Of a stretch of DNA of 16,700 nt, positions 7,070 through 14,805 are shown piece after piece. A program made the translations under genes and the position numbers. The DNA is taken from NCBI GenBank assembly GCA_050485745.1, contig JBJHBY010000052.1, positions 1 to 16,700 of the forward strand, given 5' to 3'. Origin of the DNA: JBJHBY01 sp050485745. Lineage in GTDB: Bacteria > Pseudomonadota > Gammaproteobacteria > Pseudomonadales > CAMLJR01. Numbering within the stretch: the first letter of the stretch is position 1; the number at the start of each line of letters is the position of its first letter. Below the pieces are notes generated by a model that saw only the letters and a program-made list of their open reading frames with translations, was not told the DNA's origin and did no database searches.

Positions 7070-7720
7070 TCAGAACTTGAAGACCAAACCCATATCAAAC
7101 TGTGTTTCCGCCGGGTCAATCTTGACGTCAAAGGCATTCTCTGACGAATAATCCACATGGAATACTTCGGCAGTCAGCATGAGGTTTTCGGTAAAGGCAT
7201 AGCGCAGGCCAAAGCCATAACCAAAACCATCAAAATCCTTGTCACCTTTGCCACTGAACAGGGAGTCGCGATACTTGACCTCAATATTCCGGGATTGGTA
7301 GCCGACCGTGCCGTAAAGAAGCACATTGGAGGAAACGGCGTAGCCCAGCTGGGCCTTGAGCGCATAACCATCGCCGATCGCCACCTCGAACTCACCATCC
7401 GTCCAGCGTTCAACCGTATCATCAAGATTATCGTGCAACGTATAGCTGAGCTCCGCCCCGAGATAGATATTGTTCCCCAGCACATGCCCATAACCAGCAC
7501 GCACGTCGAGGCGGGTATACAGGGTATCCTGCACCCCGAACTTCGCAGACCACCCGTTTGGCCACTCGGTATCAGCGGTCACATCCGAGAAAATACCAAT
7601 GGCACCACCAACATAAAAACCGGTGAAGGCATCTTCAGCGACAGCAAGCGGAGATGCCACAACAGCCGCAATGGCCGAAGCCATTGCTCCCAGCCGCATC
7701 TTTTCCTTGAAGAAAGTCAT
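7070..7720 (-). CDS. Outer-membrane beta-barrel protein (OmpA-like/porin-superfamily fold)
   Basis: 216 residues from ATG 7720, chosen because GGAG lies 9 nt upstream and the frame then begins with a good signal peptide (TFFKEKMRLGAMAS, hydrophobic core, AVA cleavage after residue 28). The mature chain has alternating strands with repeated Gly-aromatic patterns (FTGFYVGGAIGIF, YALKAQLGYAV, YGFGLRYAF) and ends MGLVFKF, with the terminal Phe typical of barrels. It probably forms an eight-stranded barrel in the outer membrane. It is not close in sequence to the barrel protein at 5846, though the two share fold and size. Ligand and role are unknown. It has its own promoter about 120 nt upstream. 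Confidence 0.8.
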   Translation of the reverse strand: MTFFKEKMRLGAMASAIAAVVASPLAVAEDAFTGFYVGGAIGIFSDVTADTEWPNGWSAKFGVQDTLYTRLDVRAGYGHVLGNNIYLGAELSYTLHDNLDDTVERWTDGEFEVAIGDGYALKAQLGYAVSSNVLLYGTVGYQSRNIEVKYRDSLFSGKGDKDFDGFGYGFGLRYAFTENLMLTAEVFHVDYSSENAFDVKIDPAETQFDMGLVFKF

Positions 7721-7842
7721 TTGTGTAAGCTCCATATCTATATTTGTTGTTTCACCCAAAGTCGGCGCGCGCTCCCGAGTTTCCAAGGTCATGCCCCAAC
7801 TACAGCCGGCTTGCCTCGACGACGACAAACCAGAACGGCAAG

Positions 7843-7870
7843 ATTCTAGTGGATTAAGTCACTGAGTCAA
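7843..7870 (-). promoter_or_regulatory. Candidate sigma70 promoter for the barrel-protein gene ending at 7070
   Basis: On the minus strand TTGACT (7870-7865) and TAGAAT (7848-7843) are separated by 16 nt, each with five of six consensus bases. Transcription from here would give a leader of about 115 nt before the ATG at 7720. Confidence 0.55.
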
Positions 7871-7966
7871 CTTTCATCTCAGGCACTTAAGCGACCCCCG
7901 GCTTCCTCGGACAGGTAGACAGCCACAAACAGGAGGGAAGGAAGGAAAACCGAGCAGGCCTGCAAA

Positions 7967-7998
7967 CAATAAAGGGGCGCTTTTGCGCCCCTTTATTG
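7967..7998 (-). terminator. Strong intrinsic terminator of the porin-like gene
   Basis: A perfect 14-bp stem (CAATAAAGGGGCGC and its complement) with a 4-nt loop lies about 30 nt after the stop of the minus-strand gene. The descending arm ends in T-rich sequence on the minus strand (CTTTATTGTTTG). The symmetric A/T flanks mean it could also stop transcription in the other direction. Confidence 0.85.
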
Positions 7999-8005
7999 CT
8001 ACTGG

Positions 8006-8026
8006 CTGGCCCCGATAAGGGGCCAG
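8006..8026 (-). terminator. Second hairpin directly after the porin-like stop codon
   Basis: CTGGCCCC and GGGGCCAG form a perfect 8-bp stem with a 5-nt loop, starting 2 nt after the stop codon and preceding the stronger terminator at 7967-7998. It may protect the mRNA 3' end or add to termination. Confidence 0.45.
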
Positions 8027-8028
8027 GA

Positions 8029-8883
8029 TCAGAACCGGCCAGTCAGGCCGAGGGTCCAGGCTTTGACCGTACGGCCAAAGGCAGGCTGGGCACCCATCGC
8101 CCAGAGGCCATCCGGGTTAAGCTCACCGTAGGCGACATTGACGGCGAACTCCGGCGCGAAGAAATACTGCGCGCGGATATCCCAGCCGTAGCCTTCTACG
8201 TCATTGTCGCCGTGGGCGAAATCAACCCCTGCGCCAACGCTGAACTGGCGGTTGAGGTAGAGGTCGGCGCCAACACCGGCAGTCCAGGCGCTATCGCTGC
8301 CCGTGCCGTCTGGATCAATCTCGAACCAGCCGAGACTGCCCTCAACGGCCACTTGCATACCATTGCCCATGTCAGCCATCAGGTGACGCGCGCTCACGGA
8401 GATATCGTTGATATCAGCGTCACTCCAGTCCTGATGCTCATAGTTCAGGCGCAGGGTGGTCATGTCGTTGAGGTAGGTACCCAGCGTCAGAGCGTAGACA
8501 TTCCCGTTACCCGCATCAAAAACATCCGTGCCATCAAGGCTGAACCGGGTGTAACGGGCGCCCAGAATCAGGTTGCTGCCTTCGACCACGTACTCGCCGC
8601 CGATGCTGTAACGGTCACCGTCGTAGGCGATATCGCCATCCAGGTAACTGTAGCCGAGGGTAATGAACGATGCCTTGCTCAGGAAAGCGGCTTCGGCCAG
8701 CGGGCCCTGGCTGTTATCAACCGGAGCCAGGTACATGGTGCCGTCAATGGACCAGGCATCGTCGTCGAGGTTGCTGATCTGGCTGCGATCAAAGCCGGCA
8801 TTGACCTCGAACTGGTAGGCATTCGCCGCGGCGCTCAGACCCATGGCGCAGGCAACCGCGAGTGACAAAGTTGTCTTCTTCAT
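8029..8883 (-). CDS. Putative porin (outer-membrane barrel)
   Basis: 284 residues from ATG 8883; an ATG two codons upstream (8889) is possible, but the AAGGA/GGA region suits 8883 better. The signal peptide is MKKTTLSLAV...SAAANA with cleavage after residue 22, then YQFEVNAGFDRSQ, which resembles the putative-porin families of marine gammaproteobacteria. Many strands alternate with Asp/Gly-rich turns (SYLDGDIAYDGDRYSIGGEY), and the chain ends TLGLTGRF with the terminal Phe. The length would fit a barrel of about 12-16 strands. The many acidic loop residues may favour cations, but that is inference. It has a promoter with a perfect TTGACA upstream and a strong terminator downstream, so it is probably transcribed alone and well expressed. 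Confidence 0.8.
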   Translation of the reverse strand: MKKTTLSLAVACAMGLSAAANAYQFEVNAGFDRSQISNLDDDAWSIDGTMYLAPVDNSQGPLAEAAFLSKASFITLGYSYLDGDIAYDGDRYSIGGEYVVEGSNLILGARYTRFSLDGTDVFDAGNGNVYALTLGTYLNDMTTLRLNYEHQDWSDADINDISVSARHLMADMGNGMQVAVEGSLGWFEIDPDGTGSDSAWTAGVGADLYLNRQFSVGAGVDFAHGDNDVEGYGWDIRAQYFFAPEFAVNVAYGELNPDGLWAMGAQPAFGRTVKAWTLGLTGRF

Positions 8884-8955
8884 AATCATTCCATCCTTTT
8901 TGACATGAGAATTCCGTGGTAGAGACCCACCCTCTCATTAAAACGGGTCAGACAC

Positions 8956-8983
8956 AGTTTATAGGGCCAGACCGGAATGTCAA
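8956..8983 (-). promoter_or_regulatory. Candidate promoter of the porin-like gene
   Basis: On the minus strand a perfect TTGACA (8983-8978) is followed after 16 nt by TAAACT (8961-8956), overlapping a TATAAA. The leader would be about 65 nt. Upstream lies the palindrome CACAATTGTG (9014-9023), of unknown meaning. Confidence 0.55.
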
Positions 8984-9091
8984 CAAAAGTTCATAAAAAT
9001 TCAATGGTTACGTCACAATTGTGCAGTTAAATCTCTGATATGGGGCGACATTTTGGGTGCAACGGGTTATACCGCCAAGGGGGAAATAAAA

Positions 9092-9108
9092 ACCCGGCAA
9101 TGCCGGGT
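9092..9108 (-). terminator. Terminator hairpin after the tRNA 3'-end repeat copy
   Basis: ACCCGGC and GCCGGGT form a 7-bp stem with a 3-nt loop, flanked by A and T runs (AAATAAAA / TTTTTATTT on the minus strand). It mirrors the terminator after the real tRNA and lies at the same place relative to the repeated tRNA end. Confidence 0.75.
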
Positions 9109-9113
9109 CTTTT

Positions 9114-9134
9114 ATTTGGCGGAGAGGGAGGGAT
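9114..9134 (-). repeat. Direct repeat of the tRNA-Ser 3' end (21 bp, copy without a tRNA)
   Basis: These 21 bp are identical to 9291-9311, which covers the CCA end, the acceptor 3' strand and part of the T-arm of tRNA-Ser. The two copies are exactly 177 bp apart and each is followed (minus strand) by a terminator hairpin. The sequence beyond 9134 no longer matches the tRNA. Between the copies are three short hairpins that share the same loop, at 9141-9153, 9157-9167 and 9198-9210. Confidence 0.85.
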
Positions 9135-9264
9135 GGATTCGGCGCTGCGCGCCTCACCCCTGCGGGGCGCCGTCGCTGCGCTCCCGCGTCGTCTCCGCCC
9201 GCTGCGCGGGCTCCGGCTCGAACCCTGTCGAGGCTTCTCACCCGCCCTCACCTTCAAATCAAAA

Positions 9265-9285
9265 AGCCCGGCGCAAGGCCGGGCT
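9265..9285 (-). terminator. Intrinsic terminator of tRNA-Ser
   Basis: AGCCCGGC and GCCGGGCT form an 8-bp stem with a 5-nt loop, followed on the minus strand by TTTTGATTTG. It starts 9 nt after the encoded CCA. Confidence 0.8.
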
Positions 9286-9293
9286 CTTTGATT

Positions 9294-9383
<90 letters not shown>

Positions 9384-9425
9384 AAACTTTTCCCGCATCC
9401 TGCGAGGGGCAGCGCTGGCGCGCTG

Positions 9426-9440
9426 CTCTACAACGGTTTT
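9426..9440. repeat. 15-bp copy of an internal tRNA-Ser segment upstream of the gene
   Basis: CTCTACAACGGTTTT here is identical to 9333-9347, which spans the 3' side of the anticodon arm and part of the variable arm. It lies 43 bp upstream of the tRNA 5' end. A T-loop-like GCTCGAAC occurs nearby at about 9457-9464, so this stretch looks like a scrambled tRNA remnant. Confidence 0.7.
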
Positions 9441-9507
9441 ACTCGCCCCTCCCGGGGCTCGAACTGCGGGCGGCTATGGTAATCGGCGCGGAGGGGAGTC
9501 GCAAGCT

Positions 9508-9730
9508 GTAGGCTGGGTTAGCGGCAACGCCGCGTAACCCAGCGTCACCACCTTCACCGGAGCCCGTGCCACGGCCGGGTTCGGAGCCCGTTATCCAGCC
9601 GTCCCCCGGTGCTTCGTGAGGAGTTCAGCGGTGCATCGACCGCAGGTGGTGACTTCGTGAGGAGCTCCGCGGTATATCAACCGCAGGTGGTGACGCTGGG
9701 TTACGCCGCTTTGCGGCTAACCCAGCCTAC
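9508..9730. repeat. 223-bp element bounded by 45-bp inverted palindromic repeats
   Basis: The left arm 9508-9552 and right arm 9686-9730 are inverted copies with only about four mismatches. Each arm is itself a palindrome (GGCTGGGTTAGCGG ... CGTAACCCAGC). Inside are two tandem 41-bp units, 9612-9652 and 9653-9693, the second running into the right arm. No open frame of coding character is present. It resembles REP/BIME or MITE-like repeats. No clear target duplication is visible at the edges. Confidence 0.8.
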
Positions 9731-9813
9731 AACACTCCGCAGCGGAATTCGTGGGAGGGACCACCACGGTGGGAGGCGTCTAGACTGTGGGGAACGACAA
9801 GGGAGGAACCTGC

Positions 9814-10389
9814 ATGGACACGGGAAATCTGCCCCGGCAGCTGGCGCTGGAGCTGCCGGAGTGGTTGCTGGCAAGCTGGCGGGATGCGGCGGTGAGGGCA
9901 TGGCACGACGATGAGGCGCGCATGCGCCTGGTGATCGAGGTGGCGTCGCGCAACGTGCAGGAAGGCGGTGGGCCGTTCGGGGCTGCGGTGTTCTGCGAGG
10001 ACAGCGGTGCGCTGGTGGGCCTCGGCGCCAACCGGGTGGTATCGTCAAACTGCTCCCTGTGGCATGCGGAAACCGTAGCCATCGCCGCCGCGCACCAGCA
10101 TCTGGGGAAACTGGCGCTGGGCGAGGGTCGCTACGCCCTGTTCAGCAGCTGCGAGCCCTGCTGCATGTGCCTGGGCGCCACCCTGTGGTCGGGCGTGCGC
10201 CGCATCGCCTGCGCGGCCCGGGACGAAGACGCCCGTGCCATCGGCTTTGACGAGGGCCCCAAGCCGGCGGACTGGCGCGCCGCCTGCGAACAGCGGGGCG
10301 TACGCGTCACCGACGATCTGCTGCGCGACGAGGCCCGCGTCATTCTGCAGGCTTATGCCGCCCAGGGCGGGCTTGTCTACAACGGTTGA
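9814..10389 (+). CDS. Guanine deaminase-like nucleobase/nucleoside deaminase (CDA superfamily)
   Basis: 191 residues from ATG 9814, chosen for the GGAGG 7 nt upstream; an in-frame GTG at 9787 lacks such a site. The zinc-binding HAE motif (H84-A85-E86) and PCxxC motif (C116, C119 in SSCEPCCMC) define a cytidine-deaminase-fold hydrolytic deaminase. GGPFGAAV (52-59) and the later AIGFDEG (142-148) resemble bacterial guanine deaminase (GuaD), which converts guanine to xanthine; tRNA adenosine deaminases and cytosine deaminases share the core motifs. The N-terminal helix segment makes it longer than the usual GuaD of about 155 residues. It has no signal peptide, so it is cytoplasmic. It is convergent with the MFS gene, so the two are not an operon. 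Confidence 0.8.
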   Translation: MDTGNLPRQLALELPEWLLASWRDAAVRAWHDDEARMRLVIEVASRNVQEGGGPFGAAVFCEDSGALVGLGANRVVSSNCSLWHAETVAIAAAHQHLGKLALGEGRYALFSSCEPCCMCLGATLWSGVRRIACAARDEDARAIGFDEGPKPADWRAACEQRGVRVTDDLLRDEARVILQAYAAQGGLVYNG

Positions 10390-10463
10390 TAGTGTCGACT
10401 GACTGGCGATTAACCCGGCTCGATTGATTGGCGGGTCAATCGTCCGCACAGGGATGTGCCGGC

Positions 10464-10482
10464 CATTGGCCGAAGGCCAATG
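10464..10482. terminator. Hairpin between convergent deaminase and MFS genes
   Basis: CATTGGCC and GGCCAATG form a perfect 8-bp stem with a GAA loop, 4 nt after the MFS stop codon and 75 nt after the deaminase stop. No T-run is present on either strand, so its termination activity is uncertain. Confidence 0.45.
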
Positions 10483-10486
10483 CAGG

Positions 10487-11650
10487 TTAAGAGCCGGCCC
10501 GGCGGACTTCGCCGATCACCCATGCCAGATACAGCATCGCCACCAGGGCACCGAACAGCCAGGCCGGTGCAAAACCGAACAGGCTGAGAATACCCCCGGC
10601 CAACAGTGGCCCGGCCACCCGCCCCCAGGAGGCCATGGCCGAGGTGGTTCCGAGCATGCGCCCGCGCAGGGTCAGGGGTGTACGCCGCGCGGTCAGGGCG
10701 TTGAGAATCGGCATGCAGAAGGTCCCGCCCGACGCCAGCACGAAGAAGGCCGCCACCATCGTGACCGGGCCACCCGCCAGCATCGCGAGCAAAAAACCCG
10801 ACACCACCAGGCCCACGGACAGCGCCAGCAGGCGCAGCTCACCAAAAATCCGGATCAGCGGCCCGATCAGGGCAAACTGGCTGATCGCCATGGTCAGCCC
10901 CTGGATGCCAAAGACGATGCCCACCTCACGTGGGCTCCAACCCAGCACCGCCCCCACCCACAAGGGAAACAGATAGGTCGCCGCACTGATGCAAGCGGTG
11001 TGCAGCAGGTACTGGGAGGCCAGCAGGGTATTGCCGGTGCTGCGCAGCATCGCCAGCATCGACGGTGCGTCACCGCGCCGGTGGGCATCGCGGTGGGCGT
11101 CACGCTCACTGGCGCTGAGGCTTTCGTGCAACAATAGCCAGCCCGCCACCAGGGCCACCAGGGACAGCGCCGCGGCCAGCCAGAACGCCCTGTGATAGGC
11201 TCCTTCGGGGCCAGCGAGCACACCGCCAAGGAACGGGCCGATCACCATGCCGATACCGAAGGCGGCGCCGATCTTGCCCATCGCCCGGGCGCGATCCGAC
11301 GCCGGCGTCATGTCGGCAATCATGGCGGAGGCAACGCCGAAGTTACCCGCCATGCAACCGGCAAAGATGCGCGCCGCGTAGACCATCCACAGCTCGCTGG
11401 AGAGCGCCAGCATGATATAGCCGGCGATGCTGCCGCCCAGGCACACCAACAGCACCGGCTTGCGCCCGATGCGGTCGGACAGGCGCCCCCAGAGCGGCCC
11501 GGCAAAGCCCGCAAATACGGAATAGACGGCGATAATCAGGGCAATATCGAAAGCGCTGGCGCCCAGTTCCGGTGCCATGAAGGGCAGGATCGGAATGATG
11601 ATGCCAAAGCCGATCAGGTCGATCAGCACGGTCAGAAAAAGGACGGGCAT
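10487..11650 (-). CDS. MFS transporter, TetA-like DHA1 drug:proton antiporter family
   Basis: 387 residues with about 12 predicted membrane segments. MFS motif A, GRLSDRIGRK, is at 55-64 in the loop between segments 2 and 3. Motif C, GIGMVIGPFLGG, is at 132-143 and is characteristic of antiporters that export drugs. The start (DLIGFGIIIPILPFMAPELG) resembles TetA(B/C)-type proteins. GGAG lies 6 nt before the ATG. A proton-driven efflux role at the inner membrane follows from the family; tetracycline or any other substrate cannot be read from the sequence. No TetR-type regulator is next to it, unlike acquired tet determinants, so it is likely a chromosomal housekeeping or general efflux protein. 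Confidence 0.85.
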   Translation of the reverse strand: MPVLFLTVLIDLIGFGIIIPILPFMAPELGASAFDIALIIAVYSVFAGFAGPLWGRLSDRIGRKPVLLVCLGGSIAGYIMLALSSELWMVYAARIFAGCMAGNFGVASAMIADMTPASDRARAMGKIGAAFGIGMVIGPFLGGVLAGPEGAYHRAFWLAAALSLVALVAGWLLLHESLSASERDAHRDAHRRGDAPSMLAMLRSTGNTLLASQYLLHTACISAATYLFPLWVGAVLGWSPREVGIVFGIQGLTMAISQFALIGPLIRIFGELRLLALSVGLVVSGFLLAMLAGGPVTMVAAFFVLASGGTFCMPILNALTARRTPLTLRGRMLGTTSAMASWGRVAGPLLAGGILSLFGFAPAWLFGALVAMLYLAWVIGEVRRAGS

Positions 11651-11949
11651 GCAGCGCTCCGCGGTGGCGACAGGCCGTGCCGGTTGCTATCCGCGGCACC
11701 CCTGGGGGCCCTCTGCATGACTCTGGCGTGCCCTGTCTGGCCGAAAGCGACTGCAAGGCGCCTCGGGGATGGGACGCAACCCTTTGCACGCGGCACAAGG
11801 TGGCCGATCGATGTGCACCTCGGACCGTACCGCGAGGCTTCGGGCTGACCTGCAACCGGAGAACACGGGAGTTGGGCAGAAGTTCCCTACAAAGCCCGCC
11901 AGCTTAGAGCCTCGGTGCGCCGCTGGCAAACCGGGTGTTCAGGCACCGC
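11651..11949. other. 299-bp non-coding spacer between MFS and motY genes
   Basis: No open frame here looks coding, and I see no tRNA or strong terminator. The spacer lies upstream of the MFS gene and downstream of motY, both on the minus strand, so it should hold the MFS promoter; I see no clear -35/-10 pair. Composition is less extreme in third-position G+C than the flanking genes. Confidence 0.5.
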
Positions 11950-12837
11950 TCACACCCCACTGCGCTCCAGGCGAATGGTGACACGACGGTTTTCGGCACG
12001 GTTTTCCTCGGTGGTATTGGGGACCACCGGATAGCGCTGGCCATGGTAACGGGTGGTGATGAGACGCTCATCGACCCCCTGCGCCAGCAGGTACTCGGTC
12101 ACCGTCTCGGCGCGCTTGCGCGACAGCTCCAGATTGTAGAGACCACGCCCGACACTGTCTGTATGGCCGTCGATGAATACAGCCTCCACCCCGGGGTCGG
12201 CGCGCAAGTAGCGCACCACCAGGTCGAGGGTCGCGCGACCGGCCTCATCGAGCTGCCAGACGTCCGTGGCATAGAGCACACGGCTGCGGGCGATCTGCTC
12301 GAAGGAGGCCGGCAGCAACTCCGCCAGACAGGCCTGGTACTCCCGATAGGCTGGCCGGAAGCGCGCCGGCGACATGGCCACCGCCAGCTCCACGTCGTCG
12401 GCATACCAGCTCAGGCGCTGGAACACCGGCGCCATACCCTGGTGCAACTCGGTGAGCAGCCGTGTTGCCATGGATTCGCCGAGACGCAACGCCTCGTTGC
12501 CCTCGACCACAGTGACATCGCCAAGGGCGGTCACCGGCTTGTCCGGCGCCCAGTGCGGGGCATCGGCGATAAGCACGGCACGCCCGCTGCGCAGGGGGTT
12601 GCGGGTGGGATTCAGCCGGAACACCAGCTCGCCACCCGCGCGAATTTCAAAAACGGCGCTGCCAAAGTCGGGAATCGGCTGCCACAGGCGGCAGGCAAAC
12701 ACAGAGGACTCCACTCGCCACTCCACCCGGTCCAGACCCGGCTGATAGATCACCACCGCCTCGGCGGCCAGCGCCAGCCACAGCAGGGGCCACAGCCAGC
12801 CGTGACGCAGGATCGAACAGGGGCGGATGCGGGACAT
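11950..12837 (-). CDS. motY: MotY, flagellar stator-associated OmpA-family protein
   Basis: 295 residues from ATG 12837; the frame is open further upstream, but that part is Arg-rich and would precede the signal sequence. A hydrophobic signal segment covers residues 12-30. The N-terminal domain has the MotY pattern WRVESSVFACRL (40-51) and QPIPDFGSAVFE (53-64). The C-terminal OmpA domain binds peptidoglycan, with IDGHTDSVGRGLYN (222-235) and NRAENRRV (279-286). MotY forms the T-ring under the outer membrane and anchors the stator units of polar flagella in Vibrio and Pseudomonas. No other flagellar gene is near; placement next to pyrC matches Pseudomonas. It is divergent from pyrC with a 116-bp spacer. 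A generic OmpA-family lipoprotein-like porin is less likely given the N-terminal domain. Confidence 0.88.
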   Translation of the reverse strand: MSRIRPCSILRHGWLWPLLWLALAAEAVVIYQPGLDRVEWRVESSVFACRLWQPIPDFGSAVFEIRAGGELVFRLNPTRNPLRSGRAVLIADAPHWAPDKPVTALGDVTVVEGNEALRLGESMATRLLTELHQGMAPVFQRLSWYADDVELAVAMSPARFRPAYREYQACLAELLPASFEQIARSRVLYATDVWQLDEAGRATLDLVVRYLRADPGVEAVFIDGHTDSVGRGLYNLELSRKRAETVTEYLLAQGVDERLITTRYHGQRYPVVPNTTEENRAENRRVTIRLERSGV

Positions 12838-12953
12838 GGGGCTTCTGGCCTGGTCAGACGTTCTCTCTCGTCTATCGGCAGCCGACCGGCGAACTTTATC
12901 AGCGCCGGTCGAATCCTGTAGCATGCGGCCTCGTCACACTCGCGGAAGCCCCG

Positions 12954-14009
12954 ATGACCCAGCAGCTCAGCCTGACCCGCCCCGACGACTGGCACGTCCA
13001 CCTGCGCGATGGCGATGCCCTGCGCCATACGGTGCCGGCCATGGCCCGCTATTTCGGCCGTACCATCGTCATGCCCAATCTGGTACCGCCGGTGGTCGAT
13101 ACCGGCATGGCCCGGGCCTACCGCGAGCGCATCATGGCGGCCCAGGCCGACTGCCCGCGCCAGGTGGAACCGCTGATGGTGCTGTACCTGACCGACCGCA
13201 CCAATGCCGCGATCATCCGCGAAGCCCGGGATTCGGGCATCATCTTCGGCGCCAAACTCTACCCGGCCGGGGCCACCACGCACTCCGATGCCGGTGTCAC
13301 CGCGCTGGACAGGCTCTACCCCGCCCTCGCGGCCATGCAGGATGCCGGCCTGCCCCTGCTGGTGCACGGTGAGGTGACCCGCGCGGAGATCGACATCTTC
13401 GACCGGGAGCGGGTCTTTATCGAGGAGCAGCTGAGCCGCGTCGTGCGTGATTTCCCGGGGCTCAGGGTGATCCTGGAACATATCACCACAGCGGACGCCG
13501 TCGACTTTGTTCGCGAGGCCCCCGCCAATGTGGCGGCGACCATCACTCCGCACCACCTGCTCTACAACCGCAACGATATGCTGGTCGGTGGCATTCGCCC
13601 CCACTACTACTGCCTGCCAATCCTGAAGCGCCAGCGTCACCAGGCCGCCCTGCTGGCGGCGGCCACTTCCGGCAGCCCGAAGTTCTTTCTCGGCACCGAC
13701 TCCGCGCCCCATGCGCGCTCAAAGAAAGAAGCCGCCTGCGGCTGCGCCGGCATCTACTCCGCACACGCCGCACTGGAGCTGTACGCCGAGGTCTTCGAGG
13801 CGGCGGGCGCCCTGCAGCACCTGGAGGGCTTCGCCAGCCACCACGGCCCCGACTTCTACGGCCTGCCCCGCAACACGGACCGCATCACCCTGCGCCGCGA
13901 ACCCTGGACCGTCCCCGCGGAGCTGCCCCTGGGAGACACCGTGCTGACGCCTTTGCGCGCTGGCGAGAGCGTCACCTGGCGCGTCGAGGAGCACGCCAGT
14001 GAGGCCTGA
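12954..14009 (+). CDS. pyrC: Dihydroorotase
   Basis: 351 residues, close to E. coli PyrC (348), and of the same short type. It catalyses the reversible ring closure of carbamoyl-aspartate to dihydroorotate, step three of pyrimidine synthesis, in the cytoplasm. All metal ligands are visible: H14 and H16 in DWHVHLRD, the carboxylated Lys101 (GAKLYPAGATT), H138 (LLVHGE), H176 (LEHITT), and catalytic D249 (FLGTDSAPH). The ATG is preceded by GGAAG at about 6 nt. rnt follows within a few nt, so the two genes are probably co-transcribed. Confidence 0.97.
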   Translation: MTQQLSLTRPDDWHVHLRDGDALRHTVPAMARYFGRTIVMPNLVPPVVDTGMARAYRERIMAAQADCPRQVEPLMVLYLTDRTNAAIIREARDSGIIFGAKLYPAGATTHSDAGVTALDRLYPALAAMQDAGLPLLVHGEVTRAEIDIFDRERVFIEEQLSRVVRDFPGLRVILEHITTADAVDFVREAPANVAATITPHHLLYNRNDMLVGGIRPHYYCLPILKRQRHQAALLAAATSGSPKFFLGTDSAPHARSKKEAACGCAGIYSAHAALELYAEVFEAAGALQHLEGFASHHGPDFYGLPRNTDRITLRREPWTVPAELPLGDTVLTPLRAGESVTWRVEEHASEA

Positions 14010-14013
14010 GGAC

Positions 14014-14673
14014 ATGGAACCCGAAGTACTGGAGCGCAGCCCCATGGCACGACGCTTCCGCGGCTTCCTGCCCGTGGTGATCGATGTCGAGACCGGCGGT
14101 TTCAACGCACGTACCGATGCCATTCTCGAGATTGCCGCGGTGACCCTGGATATGGATGCGGACGAGCAGTTGGTGATCGGCGAGAGCTTCGATTACCAGG
14201 TGGAGCCCTTTGCCGGTGCCAACCTGGAACCCGCCGCCCTGGAATTCACCGGTATCGATCCGCACCATCCGGACCGGATGGCCATGGCCGAGGCACAGGT
14301 CTTCGGTGAGCTGCTGAAGAGCATCCGCCAGAAAGTCCGCGAGCACGGTTGTACCCGTGCCATCCTGGTCGGCCACAACGCCCACTTCGACCACGGCTTC
14401 GTCATGGCCGCCGTGGAACGCTGTGGCATCAAGCGCAACCCTTTTCACCCCTTTTCGGTGTTCGATACCGCCACCCTCGCCGGGCTCGCCTGCGGCCATA
14501 CGGTGCTGGCGAAGAGCTGCCAGCTGGCGGGCATCGAGTTCAGCAACGCCCACGCCCACAGTGCGCTTTACGACACGTGCAAGACCGCCGAACTGTTCTG
14601 CCACATCGTCAACCGCTGGCGGCAACTGGGCGGCTGGGACAACGCCAGCGAGCGCCTGCAGGGTGACTGGTAA
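14014..14673 (+). CDS. rnt: Ribonuclease T
   Basis: 219 residues from ATG 14014 (GAGG 9 nt upstream). An in-frame GTG at 13999, overlapping the pyrC end by 11 nt and with GGAG 7 nt upstream, is a real alternative and would add 5 residues. The DEDDh exonuclease residues are in place: D24 and E26 (VIDVETGGF), D126 (HNAHFDHGF), H182 and D187 (HSALYD). The block KRNPFHPFSVFDTATLAGL is diagnostic of RNase T. It trims tRNA 3' ends and matures 5S and 23S rRNA as a dimer. It sits 4 nt after pyrC, an order shared with Pseudomonas. Confidence 0.96.
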   Translation: MEPEVLERSPMARRFRGFLPVVIDVETGGFNARTDAILEIAAVTLDMDADEQLVIGESFDYQVEPFAGANLEPAALEFTGIDPHHPDRMAMAEAQVFGELLKSIRQKVREHGCTRAILVGHNAHFDHGFVMAAVERCGIKRNPFHPFSVFDTATLAGLACGHTVLAKSCQLAGIEFSNAHAHSALYDTCKTAELFCHIVNRWRQLGGWDNASERLQGDW

Positions 14674-14723
14674 GCCGCCGGCCCTCCGCCCCCGGTGGTG
14701 GCAGCACGAACACCGGAATACGA

Positions 14724-14753
14724 TTGACAACGATTCTCATTTTAATCTAATCT
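14724..14753 (+). promoter_or_regulatory. bfd promoter with overlapping Fur-box-like site
   Basis: A perfect -35 TTGACA (14724-14729) is followed after 18 nt by TAATCT (14748-14753). The 19 bp at 14726-14744 match the Fur consensus GATAATGATAATCATTATC at 13 of 19 positions and cover the -35 and spacer, the usual position for repression. This would raise Bfd when iron is scarce, to release stored iron. Confidence 0.65.
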
Positions 14754-14805
14754 GGGCACAAGTCATGCGGTCGACCCCATCGGGTCGGCCCTGCGGAGGC
14801 TCGCG

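Noticed and set aside
10487..11650. Acquired tetracycline-resistance gene
   Set aside because: The protein only resembles TetA at family level, has no divergent tetR and matches its surroundings in composition.
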